The translations under genes and the position numbers were made by a program. Positions 33,933-42,256 of a stretch of 64,000 bases of DNA are shown in pieces. The stretch spans positions 992,001 to 1,056,000 of the forward strand of contig OZ242189.1 of assembly GCA_965205725.1 (NCBI GenBank), read 5' to 3'. This DNA is from G965205725 sp965205725. GTDB taxonomy: Bacteria; Pseudomonadota; Gammaproteobacteria; Pseudomonadales; Halieaceae. Under the pieces are notes generated by a model, which saw nothing but the letters and a program-made list of their open reading frames with translations, did not search any database and was not told where the DNA came from. How positions within the stretch are numbered: position 1 is the stretch's first letter; each line of letters opens with the position of its first letter.

Positions 33933-35291
33933 CTATAAACGCCACAAAATAATACCCGCGTCGCGGGCTTGTTCTCTGTCAACAATGGATTTTACATCCA
34001 TCAACACCGATTTGGCTGTCATTGTTGTGGCTAATTGTGGCACATTAAGGCCACGATAAAATCGGTGCGGCACTGCCAGTATCAGTGCGTCGGCAAGGGG
34101 TAATTGCTCCCAACTGCACAATTCGAGACCCAGCTCTTTGCTAACCTCATCGGCGTCGGCCAATGGGTCATGCACGACCACATTGCAGTGATAGTCACGC
34201 AGCTCATCAATAATGTCAGTTACGCGGGTATTGCGAATATCAGCACAATCTTCCTTGAAGGTCAGCCCAAGAACCACTATCTGCGCCCCGCTGACCTCCT
34301 GCCCCTGTTTAAGAATTTGTTTAACAGTTTGTTCGGCAATAAATTTGCCCATAGTGTCATTGATATGCCGACCCGCCAGAATCACCTGGGCGTCATGTCC
34401 TTCTGCCTCGGCTTTATAAGTCAGGTAATAGGGATCAACACCGATGCAGTGACCACCCACCAGACCTGGTCGAAAGGGCAGAAAATTCCACTTGGTACCA
34501 GCAGCTTCTAATACGTCCAGGGTATCGATATCCATGCGGTTAAAAATGAGTGCCAACTCATTCACTAAAGCAATATTCAAATCGCGCTGGGTATTTTCTA
34601 TAACCTTGCTGGCCTCAGCCACTTTTATGCTATCGGCCTGATGCAGCCCCGCATCGATAATTGCGCCGTAGATGTCGGCAACACGCAGGCAAGTCTCTTC
34701 ACAATCACCGCTGATCACTTTCATCACATTTTGCAATGAATGCTGTTTGTCGCCGGGGTTAACCCGCTCTGGTGAGTAGGCGACATGAAAGCCATCGACA
34801 CTCTTCCAGGAAAGCCCGGAGTGTTTTTCAAGAACAGGAACACAGACTTCTTCAGTGCAGCCGGGATAGACTGTTGATTCGAAAATAATAGTCGCACCCG
34901 GTTGCATATTCAGCGCCACAGTTTTGCAAGCGTCCCGCAGCGGAATCAGATCAGGCCGTCGGGCTTTATCAATGGGTGTGGGTACAACCACAATGATAGT
35001 ATTCGCCTCAGCGAGTCTTGCAGAACTGGCAGTAAACTCCAGCAATTCAGCCTGTGCCAATTCCTCTGCGCTAACTGAGCCGCTTGGGTCCCGGCCGCTT
35101 TGATACAGACCGAGACGGGTCGCATCCAGATCGTAGCCTATTGTTGGAAAATGGGCTCCCAGGGCGACTGATAATGGCAGTCCAACATAGCCGAGACCAA
35201 CAACGGCGATGGTGTAATCTGGTGCAGACAATGAGCAAATCTCTGATGAAATATACAGGTACAGCCTATATTGCCCATAGACCGCTAGCAA
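33933..35291 (-). CDS. UDP-N-acetylhexosamine dehydrogenase (nucleotide sugar dehydrogenase)
   Basis: UDP-glucose/UDP-N-acetylhexosamine 6-dehydrogenase family protein, closest in style to TviB/WbpO-type enzymes that oxidise UDP-GlcNAc or UDP-GalNAc to the uronic acid. The Rossmann motif VVGLGYVGLP is near residue 30, FESTVYPGCTEE and YSPERVNPGD lie mid-protein, and the catalytic Cys is in GLVGGHCIGVDPYYL. The start is uncertain: TTG 35291 or TTG 35231, the latter beginning just ahead of the conserved region. It lies 13 bases upstream of glmS, consistent with supply of an amino-sugar acid to a surface polysaccharide. Confidence 0.9.
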   Translation of the reverse strand: MLAVYGQYRLYLYISSEICSLSAPDYTIAVVGLGYVGLPLSVALGAHFPTIGYDLDATRLGLYQSGRDPSGSVSAEELAQAELLEFTASSARLAEANTIIVVVPTPIDKARRPDLIPLRDACKTVALNMQPGATIIFESTVYPGCTEEVCVPVLEKHSGLSWKSVDGFHVAYSPERVNPGDKQHSLQNVMKVISGDCEETCLRVADIYGAIIDAGLHQADSIKVAEASKVIENTQRDLNIALVNELALIFNRMDIDTLDVLEAAGTKWNFLPFRPGLVGGHCIGVDPYYLTYKAEAEGHDAQVILAGRHINDTMGKFIAEQTVKQILKQGQEVSGAQIVVLGLTFKEDCADIRNTRVTDIIDELRDYHCNVVVHDPLADADEVSKELGLELCSWEQLPLADALILAVPHRFYRGLNVPQLATTMTAKSVLMDVKSIVDREQARDAGIILWRL

Positions 35292-35306
35292 GGCTATAGT
35301 GCTGTA

Positions 35307-35319
35307 TCCTGAGTCAGGA
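35307..35319. repeat. Short palindrome between divergent genes
   Basis: TCCTGAGTCAGGA is a perfect 6-bp-arm palindrome around one base. It lies in the 35-bp gap between the divergent dehydrogenase and membrane-hydrolase genes and includes the AGGA ahead of GTG 35327. It could be an operator, but it is short. Confidence 0.35.
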
Positions 35320-35326
35320 CACTGAC

Positions 35327-36328
35327 GTGGACCCGATTACACAAGGCGTTCTCGGCGCTGCTGCCCCGCAATCAATAGCGCCAAAAGAGCATGCCAAAAT
35401 GGCAGGACTTTTAGGCTTATTGGGCGGTATGGCGCCCGACCTGGATGTGCTCATCCGCTCCGGCAGCGACCCCTTGCTCTTTCTGGAATACCACCGGCAA
35501 TTTACCCATGCGCTGGTTTTTATTCCTATCGGTGGCCTTATGGTTGCCTCGGCACTCTTTTTTCTGCTGCGCAATTGCTGGCAGCTGCCCTTTTCTCGCT
35601 ATGCTGTGTACTGCACCCTCGGCTACGCCACTCACGCGGTGCTGGATGCCTGCACAACCTACGGCACGCTGTTGTTTTGGCCTTTCAGTGATGCCCGTAT
35701 CGCCTGGAACACTGTGTCTGTGGTTGACCCCGCCTTCACTCTGCCGGTGCTGGTCATGGTGACGCTGGCAGCGCTTAGACGACAACCTGTTCTTGCGCGC
35801 CTGGCACTGGCCTGGGCTATCATCTATCCCTGTCTGGGTTTAATTCAGCGCGACCGCGCTGTCGAGGCGGGCTGGGAACTGGCACAATCCAGGGCTCATC
35901 AACCATTAAGGCTCGAAGCCAAACCCAGCTTTGGCAACATCCTGTTATGGAAGATTGTCTACGAAACCGAGCAGCTCTATTATGTCGATGCTATACGCAC
36001 AGGCAGTGAGATTACGATCTATCCCGGTGAGTCAGTGAGCAAGCTCGATGTATCACAGGACTTTCCATGGCTGGACAGGAACTCCCAGCAAGCCCGAGAT
36101 GTAGAACGCTTTAGCTGGTTCTCCAATGGCTACCTGGGCAAGGATGCGCAGCATTCCAACCGAATTACTGATATTCGATATTCAATGATTCCGAATCAAG
36201 CCACAGGACTCTGGAGTATTGAGCTCTCACCTCAGGCAGACGCCAATGAGCACGTTAGCTACACCGTTCAAAGAAATACCGACACCGAAACCACCAGCCG
36301 ATTCTGGCAAATGCTAAAAGGCCAATGA
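35327..36328 (+). CDS. Membrane-bound metal-dependent hydrolase, YdjM/YbcI family
   Basis: A 333-residue inner-membrane protein of the PF04307 (YdjM/LexA-regulated hydrolase-like) group. The N-terminal MDPITQGVLGAAAPQ, the metal-binding GMAPDLDVL and the HRQFTHAL segment are typical, followed by HAVLDACTTYGT with another His/Asp pair. Four or five hydrophobic segments occupy residues 20-170, and the C-terminal half is extracytoplasmic or soluble. The reaction is unknown. The start is GTG 35327 with AGGA 7 bases upstream. An acyl-CoA dehydrogenase follows after 13 bases. Confidence 0.85.
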   Translation: MDPITQGVLGAAAPQSIAPKEHAKMAGLLGLLGGMAPDLDVLIRSGSDPLLFLEYHRQFTHALVFIPIGGLMVASALFFLLRNCWQLPFSRYAVYCTLGYATHAVLDACTTYGTLLFWPFSDARIAWNTVSVVDPAFTLPVLVMVTLAALRRQPVLARLALAWAIIYPCLGLIQRDRAVEAGWELAQSRAHQPLRLEAKPSFGNILLWKIVYETEQLYYVDAIRTGSEITIYPGESVSKLDVSQDFPWLDRNSQQARDVERFSWFSNGYLGKDAQHSNRITDIRYSMIPNQATGLWSIELSPQADANEHVSYTVQRNTDTETTSRFWQMLKGQ

Positions 36329-36341
36329 GAGGGACTGTGCA

Positions 36342-37499
36342 ATGAACTTTGAACTCGACGAGGAATTTCGGATGCTGGCCAAACTGGTCAATCACTTTGT
36401 TACCGACAACTTGCTGCCGCTGGAAGCCTCAGTGCTGGCCAGAGAGGCGGCTGGCGAAGGTTACAAAATCACCGCTGAAGAAAAAGAAGAGCTCGACACG
36501 CACTCTGCTGAGTTGGGGCTGTGGGGGTTGGATGCACCGGAAGATGTCGGTGGCATGGATATGCCCGCCGTCGCGCTGGTTGCTGTCAATGAGGCAATCG
36601 GCAGATCAATCGTACCCTATGTACTGCCTCCCGATTCTCCCAATCTGCGTATGCTGTCTGCAACCGTCAACGCGCAGCAGCGCGAAGACTATTTGGCCCC
36701 CTATGTGCGTGGAGAAACGGTCTCTGCCATCGCCATTTCTGAACCCGGAGCCGGGTCTGATCCGGCCTCCATGAAAACTACGGCGGTAAAAGAGGGTAAC
36801 GAATGGGTCATTAATGGTCGCAAGATATGGATAAGCAAAGCTGACTATGCAAATTTTCATGTACTGATGGCCGTTACTGACAAAGAAAAAGGCAGCCGTG
36901 GCGGTATATCTGCGTTTCTGGTTAATGCAGACACCCCTGGATTAAAAGTAGCCCGCAAAATACCGATGCTCGGCGGCAACGCCACCTTCGAGCTGGAGCT
37001 GGAAAATTGCCGTATTCCGGCACAGGCCTTGCTGGGTGAAGAAGGCAAGGGGTTTGCTCCCATGCAGTTGCGGCTAGCTACCCGACGTATGGAAATGTCA
37101 ACCTGGTGTATCGGCATTGCGCAGCGAGCGCTGGAGATGTTGATCGAGTATGCGGGTCAACGCAGTACCTTTGGCGCCTTATTGGCGGATCGGCAAACCA
37201 TTCAGAACTGGGTTGCCGAAGCTGAAATGACTATTCACAGTGCGCGCCTGATGGCGTATCACTGTGCCTGGAAGCTCGACCAGGGACAGTCAGTTCGCCG
37301 CGAAATTTCTATGTTAAAGGCCCACGCTACAGAAATGGCGTGGGAGATTGTAGATAGAACCATGCAAGTCTACGGCGGTATGGGCATGACCAAAGAACTG
37401 CCGTTACAACAAATGGCCAACGAAGTCAGGTTGATGAGAATCTATGATGGACCCACCGAAATTCACAAGTGGGTCATCGCACGCGACCTCCTGTTTTGA
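36342..37499 (+). CDS. Acyl-CoA dehydrogenase, ACAD10/11-like
   Basis: FAD-dependent acyl-CoA dehydrogenase of 385 residues. The substrate loop AISEPGAGSDPASMKTT, the NGRKIWIS strand, the YGGMGMTKELPL segment and the C-terminal IYDGPTEIHKWVIARDLL are all present. Asp in YDGPTE takes the place of the Glu base of MCAD, as in the ACAD10/11 group that handles 4-hydroxy or branched acyl-CoAs. Unlike the pair at 4.3-6.7 kb it looks self-sufficient. It is convergent with the sulfatase gene, the two stops lying 2 bases apart. Confidence 0.92.
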   Translation: MNFELDEEFRMLAKLVNHFVTDNLLPLEASVLAREAAGEGYKITAEEKEELDTHSAELGLWGLDAPEDVGGMDMPAVALVAVNEAIGRSIVPYVLPPDSPNLRMLSATVNAQQREDYLAPYVRGETVSAIAISEPGAGSDPASMKTTAVKEGNEWVINGRKIWISKADYANFHVLMAVTDKEKGSRGGISAFLVNADTPGLKVARKIPMLGGNATFELELENCRIPAQALLGEEGKGFAPMQLRLATRRMEMSTWCIGIAQRALEMLIEYAGQRSTFGALLADRQTIQNWVAEAEMTIHSARLMAYHCAWKLDQGQSVRREISMLKAHATEMAWEIVDRTMQVYGGMGMTKELPLQQMANEVRLMRIYDGPTEIHKWVIARDLLF

Positions 37500-37501
37500 T
37501 C

Positions 37502-39040
37502 TCACTGCCCTGAAGCGGCCTTTTGCCTGGCCATCGCCACTTGTTGCTGCATCTGCTGCAATATTTTGTCAATAGTAAAGCTCGCAGTGGGCTGGCGTGG
37601 TGGAAATTGTCGATAGGTCATTAACCACTGCCCTACAACCTGCTGCATCGGTACGAATAACCACAAGTTGTCTGCCATCCAGCGAGTAAACATTCCAGAG
37701 TCCATTGAGGTCTCAAATGGGTCCGTCCGCAGGTTCATCGCCGTGGGGAAAGTCAACACCTGTCGCTGCCCGGCCCAGCCATCGGGCATGGTTGCAAAGT
37801 GTATTTTCCAGTCTTTCCAGCGCAGTGCGTTGAGATTGGCGTTGTCGTCGAAGAAAAAGACTGTCTCGCGCCCATGCGGCCCTTTGCCAGACAAGCGTGT
37901 GGTTTGATCAAAGCCGTCCAGGTGCACCTTGTAAACCTGGTCGCCAACCCGGTGCCCTTTTTTGAGTTTCTCCCCAATATTTGGTTCGCCTGCAGCGGTT
38001 AAAAATGTCGGTAGCCAATCCATATGGTGAGTTACATCGTTGATAACGGTATTGGGCTGGACAGTCCCTGGCCAGCGAATCAAGGCTGGCACCCGAAAGC
38101 CCCCTTCCCAGGTACTTCCCTTCTCGCCCTTAAATGGTTCACTGCCACCGTCGGGATAGGTGTTGGTCTGCGAACCATTGTCGGTTGAATAAACCACAAT
38201 GGTATTGTCTGCGATTTTGAGCTCGTCCAGCTTGTTGAGCAATTGTCCGACGTGGTAATCATGCTCCATCAATCCGTCGGCGTATAAGCCATAGCCTGAA
38301 CTTCCCTGCCACTTTGCTGCGAGACGAGTCCACACGTGCATACGTGTGGCATTAAACCAAACAAAGAACGGTTGTTTGTTCTTGTTCGCCTTATCCATAA
38401 ACTTTAGCGCAGCATCTGTAAACTCCTGATCTGCTGTCTCCATACGCTTGCGACTCAAGGGCCCGGTATCTTCAACCCGACCATCAGCGTAGGAATGAAT
38501 CACACCCCTCGGTGCAAACCGTTTGTGGAATGCCGGGTCTTTCGGATAAAAGTAGGTTTCCGGTTCTTCTTCTGCATTGAGGTGATACAAATTTCCAAAA
38601 AACTCATCGAAGCCGTGATTGCTGGGCAAAAATTCGTCCCTGTCGCCCAAGTGATTTTTACCAAATTGGCCTGTGACATAGCCGTGCGGCTTTAACAATT
38701 CCGCGATAGTCGGATCCTTGTCGCTCAAGCCAGTTGGCGCTCCGGGCATGCCAACCTTCAGCAAGCCGGTGCGAAAAGCATGCTGTCCGGTAATAAAGCT
38801 GGAGCGTCCGGCAGTACAGCTCTGTTCACCATAGTAATCGGTGTACAACGCGCCTTCATTCGCTATCCGGTCAATATTGGGAGTTCGGTTGCCCAGCATC
38901 CCTCGATGGTAGGCACTGATGTTCCACATCCCAATGTCATCACCCCAAATAACCAGGATATTGGGCTTATCCGTTTTAGCCACTGCTAGTGTACTCGCGC
39001 CAAGCAGAGCCAAAAGCATCATTGTTTTTACGTCATTCAT
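37502..39040 (-). CDS. Secreted type I sulfatase (arylsulfatase-like)
   Basis: Formylglycine-dependent sulfatase of 512 residues with an N-terminal signal peptide (about 21 residues, ending AVAK). The metal pair in IWGDDIG and the sulfatase signature CTAGRSS place the modified cysteine at Cys75, with Ala at the usual Pro position (C-x-A-x-R). STDNGSQ and HHMDWLPTFL complete the fold. The C-terminal segment (LRTDPFET, KILQQMQQQV) is standard. It should remove sulfate from aryl or carbohydrate sulfates in the periplasm. No maturation enzyme (FGE or anSME) is in the window. Confidence 0.9.
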   Translation of the reverse strand: MNDVKTMMLLALLGASTLAVAKTDKPNILVIWGDDIGMWNISAYHRGMLGNRTPNIDRIANEGALYTDYYGEQSCTAGRSSFITGQHAFRTGLLKVGMPGAPTGLSDKDPTIAELLKPHGYVTGQFGKNHLGDRDEFLPSNHGFDEFFGNLYHLNAEEEPETYFYPKDPAFHKRFAPRGVIHSYADGRVEDTGPLSRKRMETADQEFTDAALKFMDKANKNKQPFFVWFNATRMHVWTRLAAKWQGSSGYGLYADGLMEHDYHVGQLLNKLDELKIADNTIVVYSTDNGSQTNTYPDGGSEPFKGEKGSTWEGGFRVPALIRWPGTVQPNTVINDVTHHMDWLPTFLTAAGEPNIGEKLKKGHRVGDQVYKVHLDGFDQTTRLSGKGPHGRETVFFFDDNANLNALRWKDWKIHFATMPDGWAGQRQVLTFPTAMNLRTDPFETSMDSGMFTRWMADNLWLFVPMQQVVGQWLMTYRQFPPRQPTASFTIDKILQQMQQQVAMARQKAASGQ

Positions 39041-39328
39041 TATCCCTACCCAAGATTGCTGATTTGCCTAGAGTAACTCTAGCCCAAGTATGGCTATTTC
39101 GCTGCTAACAATTCGCTGAAAATGCTGATAGCGGCACTTAGTTACTTAAAGTTATAAAAAAATATTTATTTAAGCTTTAATGTTATTGTTATTCAGCGCC
39201 GAAGCAACCCCATAATAAAGCCAGGTTACTGCTGCGTGGCAGCTCAGGTTTTGGAAGAACCAGCGACTCTGTGGCCTAACTCAGGCATAAAAATAGACTT
39301 TTACTGATTCATAGATAAGGGATATTTC

Positions 39329-39886
39329 ATGAAACGGCATTACTATATCAGCACCGATCTGGACGATCTTGAGCACGTTGAAGAAGAACTTGAAGCTGCT
39401 GGTGTTGCCACACCACAGATTCACGTTCTGAGCCACGACGATGATGGTGTTGCCAAGCACGACCACCTCCACCCGGTGGAAGCTGTGCTAAAGAAAGATG
39501 TGGTACACGGCACCGAAGTTGGCGCTGTCATTGGTGTCATTGGTGCCTCTCTGGTACTACTGATTTCCTATTATTCAGGGGTAACCGAGACTGTCGGCTG
39601 GGTGCCCTTTCTTTTTCTCGCTGTTGTCGTGTTGGGGTTTTGCACCTGGGAAGGCGGTTTGTTTGGAATACAGGAACCACATCAGGATTTTAAACGATTT
39701 GAGGGTGAGTTAGATGCAGGCAAACATGTTTTCTTTGTAGACGTGGATGCCAATCAGGAATCTGCTCTAAGCAGAATCGTCAGCGCTCATCCACGCATGG
39801 AGCCTGCTGGTGAAGGTGCTGCCACTCCAAAAGTAGTCGTTGAAGCACAAAAGAAATTCCACGATGTGATGCAAACCCTGCCATAG
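39329..39886 (+). CDS. Uncharacterised two-TM membrane protein
   Basis: A 185-residue protein with a soluble N-terminal domain (MKRHYYISTDLDDLEHVEEELEA, then HVLSHDDDG) and two hydrophobic segments near residues 60-78 and 88-105, followed by a soluble C-terminal domain with FFVDVDANQESALSRIVSAHP. The layout recalls small stress-related membrane proteins of the DUF1269/general-stress-17M kind, and relatives are sometimes labelled magnesium transporter without evidence I know of. Function is unknown. It has an AAGGG-type site and a 288-bp upstream gap, so it is probably monocistronic. Its last codons form one arm of a perfect hairpin. Confidence 0.8.
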   Translation: MKRHYYISTDLDDLEHVEEELEAAGVATPQIHVLSHDDDGVAKHDHLHPVEAVLKKDVVHGTEVGAVIGVIGASLVLLISYYSGVTETVGWVPFLFLAVVVLGFCTWEGGLFGIQEPHQDFKRFEGELDAGKHVFFVDVDANQESALSRIVSAHPRMEPAGEGAATPKVVVEAQKKFHDVMQTLP

Positions 39887-39907
39887 GCAGGGTTTGCATC
39901 ACATCGT
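39861..39907 (+). terminator. Perfect 22-bp inverted repeat overlapping a stop codon
   Basis: Arms 39861-39882 and 39886-39907 are perfectly complementary around a 3-base loop (ATA). The left arm encodes the last residues of the membrane protein, and its stop TAG spans the loop. There is no obvious T run after it, so it may be a terminator or mRNA-stabilising hairpin at a convergent gene junction. Confidence 0.75.
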
Positions 39908-40049
39908 TCGAGACCTTTAATGGCCTCGGATTGTTCACGCAGTATCCGTAGTAAATCAACTGAGCATCCAGATCATTCGAATAGAATTGTCTGGACATAC
40001 CAGGCAGGGTCTGCATTCAAATACCAGGTCGTTCAACAGGCCAGTAGGT

Positions 40050-40112
40050 GGTCTTTGAACCTCAAATGGACGGAAAGGTACTGTAAGCCCGTCCATTTGA
40101 GGTTCAAAGACC
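40050..40112 (-). terminator. Perfect 24-bp inverted repeat overlapping the fic stop
   Basis: Arms 40050-40073 and 40089-40112 are perfectly complementary with a 15-base loop. The fic stop codon (complement of 40104-40106) lies in the arm. A partial similarity (GGCAGGGTYTGCAT) links 39886-39899 and 40003-40016. It probably terminates fic transcription, though no long T run follows. Confidence 0.72.
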
Positions 40113-41018
40113 CTGTCCGAGGTCGTTATGGCGTGTTGAAACTACTCCGTTGGCGCCGAGTGCTGCAAGATTCGGCTTCTCAGGTAAGGGTTTTCCCTGA
40201 GACAAAACATCCAGCACCTCGTCTATTACCAACCGAACAAACTCTTCCGCGGTATTCTCAGTAAAGCGTGTCTGATTATTATCAACAAAGTCTTTACTGG
40301 CTTTCTCGTAAGCATACACAGCCGTTAAGCATGGGAAGGCAGCCACCGCTTTCTCTGGCTCCATATCTCGATAAGCGGCCTCTAATATGGACTTTGTCGG
40401 CACACCCTCTAAAGCAGAGGCAATTTTTACTGTTGTATCTTGTCCCGCAACGCATCGTTCCAATATTGATTCCAGTTTGCTGGGATCCACATCAAAGCTG
40501 TGGATACTGGCTTCCAGCATTTCTCCCTGGGTAGTTTGGGACCAATCAATCTCATACCCGGCTTCGCGAGCAAGGCTGACCACAAACGCTCGTTGTGTAC
40601 GGCCATTGCCCTCCCGAAAGGGGTGGATCGCGTTAATCTCTCCAAGGTAATAAGCGGCGCGTGTAATAAAAGCCGGTCTATCCAGCCCTTGCAGGCATTT
40701 TTCGGATGCCAACTCCATGAACAACTGTTTGGCAACCGGCTCTATATGGACTGGTAATGCAAAAAGACTATCCTTGGCAATATCCACGGTGCGGATGTCG
40801 CCGGCCCAGGGATATACATCTTGGAACAGGTATTTGTGGATTGCCTTTAGGTGTTCAAGATCATATTGGCCCTCAATCGGCCACAAGCGCAATTCAATAT
40901 CACGCTCAAAAGCATAACCCCTCTCGGCCTTTTGCAATAGCTTCGCGTCACGAAGGCCGAGCTTATTAATCAGTGTGATAGTGCCCGGTATCACATAGGG
41001 ATCGTCTACCACACCCAC
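40104..41018 (-). CDS. fic: Fic-domain AMPylase toxin
   Basis: Fic enzymes transfer AMP (or another nucleotide moiety) to target-protein hydroxyls. The 304-residue protein carries the full active-site motif HPFREGNGRTQR at about residues 132-143, preceded by the flap region with AGDIRTVDIAK and LFALPVHIEP. The core spans roughly residues 25-190, followed by about 110 residues that are not part of the Fic fold. There is no inhibitory helix within it; that function is encoded upstream as a separate small protein, which is the class I arrangement. The start is GTG 41018, 3 bases after the antitoxin stop. The target is unknown; VbhT and FicT relatives act on gyrase and topoisomerase IV. Confidence 0.92.
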   Translation of the reverse strand: MGVVDDPYVIPGTITLINKLGLRDAKLLQKAERGYAFERDIELRLWPIEGQYDLEHLKAIHKYLFQDVYPWAGDIRTVDIAKDSLFALPVHIEPVAKQLFMELASEKCLQGLDRPAFITRAAYYLGEINAIHPFREGNGRTQRAFVVSLAREAGYEIDWSQTTQGEMLEASIHSFDVDPSKLESILERCVAGQDTTVKIASALEGVPTKSILEAAYRDMEPEKAVAAFPCLTAVYAYEKASKDFVDNNQTRFTENTAEEFVRLVIDEVLDVLSQGKPLPEKPNLAALGANGVVSTRHNDLGQGL

Positions 41019-41021
41019 GGG

Positions 41022-41234
41022 CTAACTCATAGCCGAATCGGCAGTGTCCTCACCCACGCTAATGATAGAGGCACCATTCAGGTATTTCTGATCCAGTTCA
41101 GCAATGGCGTCTTCCGGGCTTAAATCCCCACCAAGAACAGCCTTGGCCCGAGTAACTTCCTCGGGAGTTACATGCAAGCCCTCAAGCGCCTGTGATGCGA
41201 TGGCACTGCGCAATATACGGTCTTTATCAATCAT
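41022..41234 (-). CDS. VbhA-type antitoxin of the Fic toxin
   Basis: A 70-residue protein immediately upstream of fic. It contains SQALEG, matching the (S/T)xxxE(G/N) inhibitory motif in which the Glu blocks ATP gamma-phosphate binding in Fic. Helices around it (IDKDRILRSAIASQ, PEEVTRAKAVL) fit the three-helix VbhA fold, and the LTPEEV-like turn follows the motif as in VbhA. The C-terminal SIISVGEDTADSAMS is probably flexible. Gene order antitoxin then toxin and the 3-base spacing support a TA operon. Confidence 0.88.
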   Translation of the reverse strand: MIDKDRILRSAIASQALEGLHVTPEEVTRAKAVLGGDLSPEDAIAELDQKYLNGASIISVGEDTADSAMS

Positions 41235-41555
41235 TTTGTTTCCCTCACACCTGTAGTGTATCCGATGAATTGTAGCATAATTGGATGTTTCGCTGATCGT
41301 GGTGAACGCGAATCTGCCGGGATGTCAAAGCTCCAGGTCATAACCGGGATCACGACCAACCCCCACCTCCCTGGATCGATCTTTAACCACTGTGGCACGG
41401 CTTTCTGGTGTCGAGGATATCGAAGCCGTTCCATTATACTTACTCGAACCTGTCTAAACAGATCCAAAGCTAACTTTTGTTAGTAACACATAAACTGTCC
41501 GGTCTTGTAGCACATGATCTGTCCGGTTCTCATAGGATCCCGAGGAGGGGCGCTT
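41235..41555. other. TA promoter region and IS left flank
   Basis: No convincing gene. A TACAAT-containing stretch about 35 bases upstream of the antitoxin start, on the minus strand, may be its -10. From about 41480 the sequence is IS-derived: CTGTCCGG occurs at 41495-41502 and again at 41519-41526, the kind of subterminal repeat I associate with ISNCY-like ends. Confidence 0.45.
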
Positions 41556-42136
41556 ATGAGACGGACAGAGTGGCTACAGGAGACTCGACTAATGAGATTC
41601 GAGGACGCTTATTAGGGGTGGACAAAGTGAATTTGACGCAATTTGGGCGGGCGATGGGCCAGTTGGGTATTGAGATGATCCCGGCCTATTCAGCAGAGGC
41701 CCGAGGCCGCTCTGAGCGCGTGTTTAGCACCCACCAGGATCGGTTGGTCAAGGAGTTGGTCTGGCCGGTATCACGGACATGGACAGCGCCAATCAGTATC
41801 TGACCGAGACCTACTTGGCGGCTTATAACGCTGAGTTTACACAGCCACCGCCAGAAGAAGGCTCAGCCTTTGTTGAGTGTCGGGATAAATCGGTGCTGGA
41901 TGACATCCTGTGTGAGCGCTTTGAGCGACCGGTGAGAAAGGACAATTGCGTACACTTTGACGGGTTGGTGCTGCAGATACCTGCGGATCGCCACCGCTGC
42001 CATTATGTGAAGGCAAAGGTCAAAGTTCTACGTGACCCCGATGGCACTCTCTCGATTCAACACGGTCCACGAGAATTGGCGAGATATGACGCCTTGGGTC
42101 AGGGAATATCAGATGAACGACCGGTTGCAGCCTAAT
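41480..42136 (+). mobile_element. Decayed ISNCY-like insertion sequence
   Basis: A left-end-like sequence with repeated CTGTCCGG (41495-41526) precedes a broken transposase gene. I did not find a matching right end, so the 3' limit is approximate (end of the transposase remnant). The element is much shorter than an intact copy would be, because of an internal deletion. Confidence 0.7.
41556..42135 (+). pseudogene. ISNCY-family transposase remnant
   Basis: ATG 41556 (AGGAGG upstream) opens with MRRTEWLQETRLMRFEDAY and hits an early TAG. GW-T then joins directly to NLTQFGRAMGQLGIEM, which normally lies much further on, so most of the N-terminal half and part of the catalytic core are deleted. 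IPAYSAEARGRSER and HQDRLVKEL follow, then a frameshift near 41760 leads to GITDMDSANQYL and a C-terminal FDGLVLQIP...HYVKAKVKV. These stretches are familiar from ISNCY transposases. At least three independent defects make it inactive. Confidence 0.8.
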
Positions 42137-42256
42137 GTCTGCGGCTCAGCCAGGGTGGTTGGAAGACACATCAAAGACCTAGGTCAGGTTTTATAGCCTG
42201 ACTGGAAGTATGACGGGTTGAAATCCAGCCGATGAGGGCAGCAAACCAGCGTATGG

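Noticed and set aside
41231..41467. Minus-strand 78-codon open frame ahead of the antitoxin gene, overlapping its start by 4 bp
   Set aside because: The overlap looks operon-like, but the sequence has no recognisable domain, no good start site and covers the probable antitoxin promoter and IS flank.
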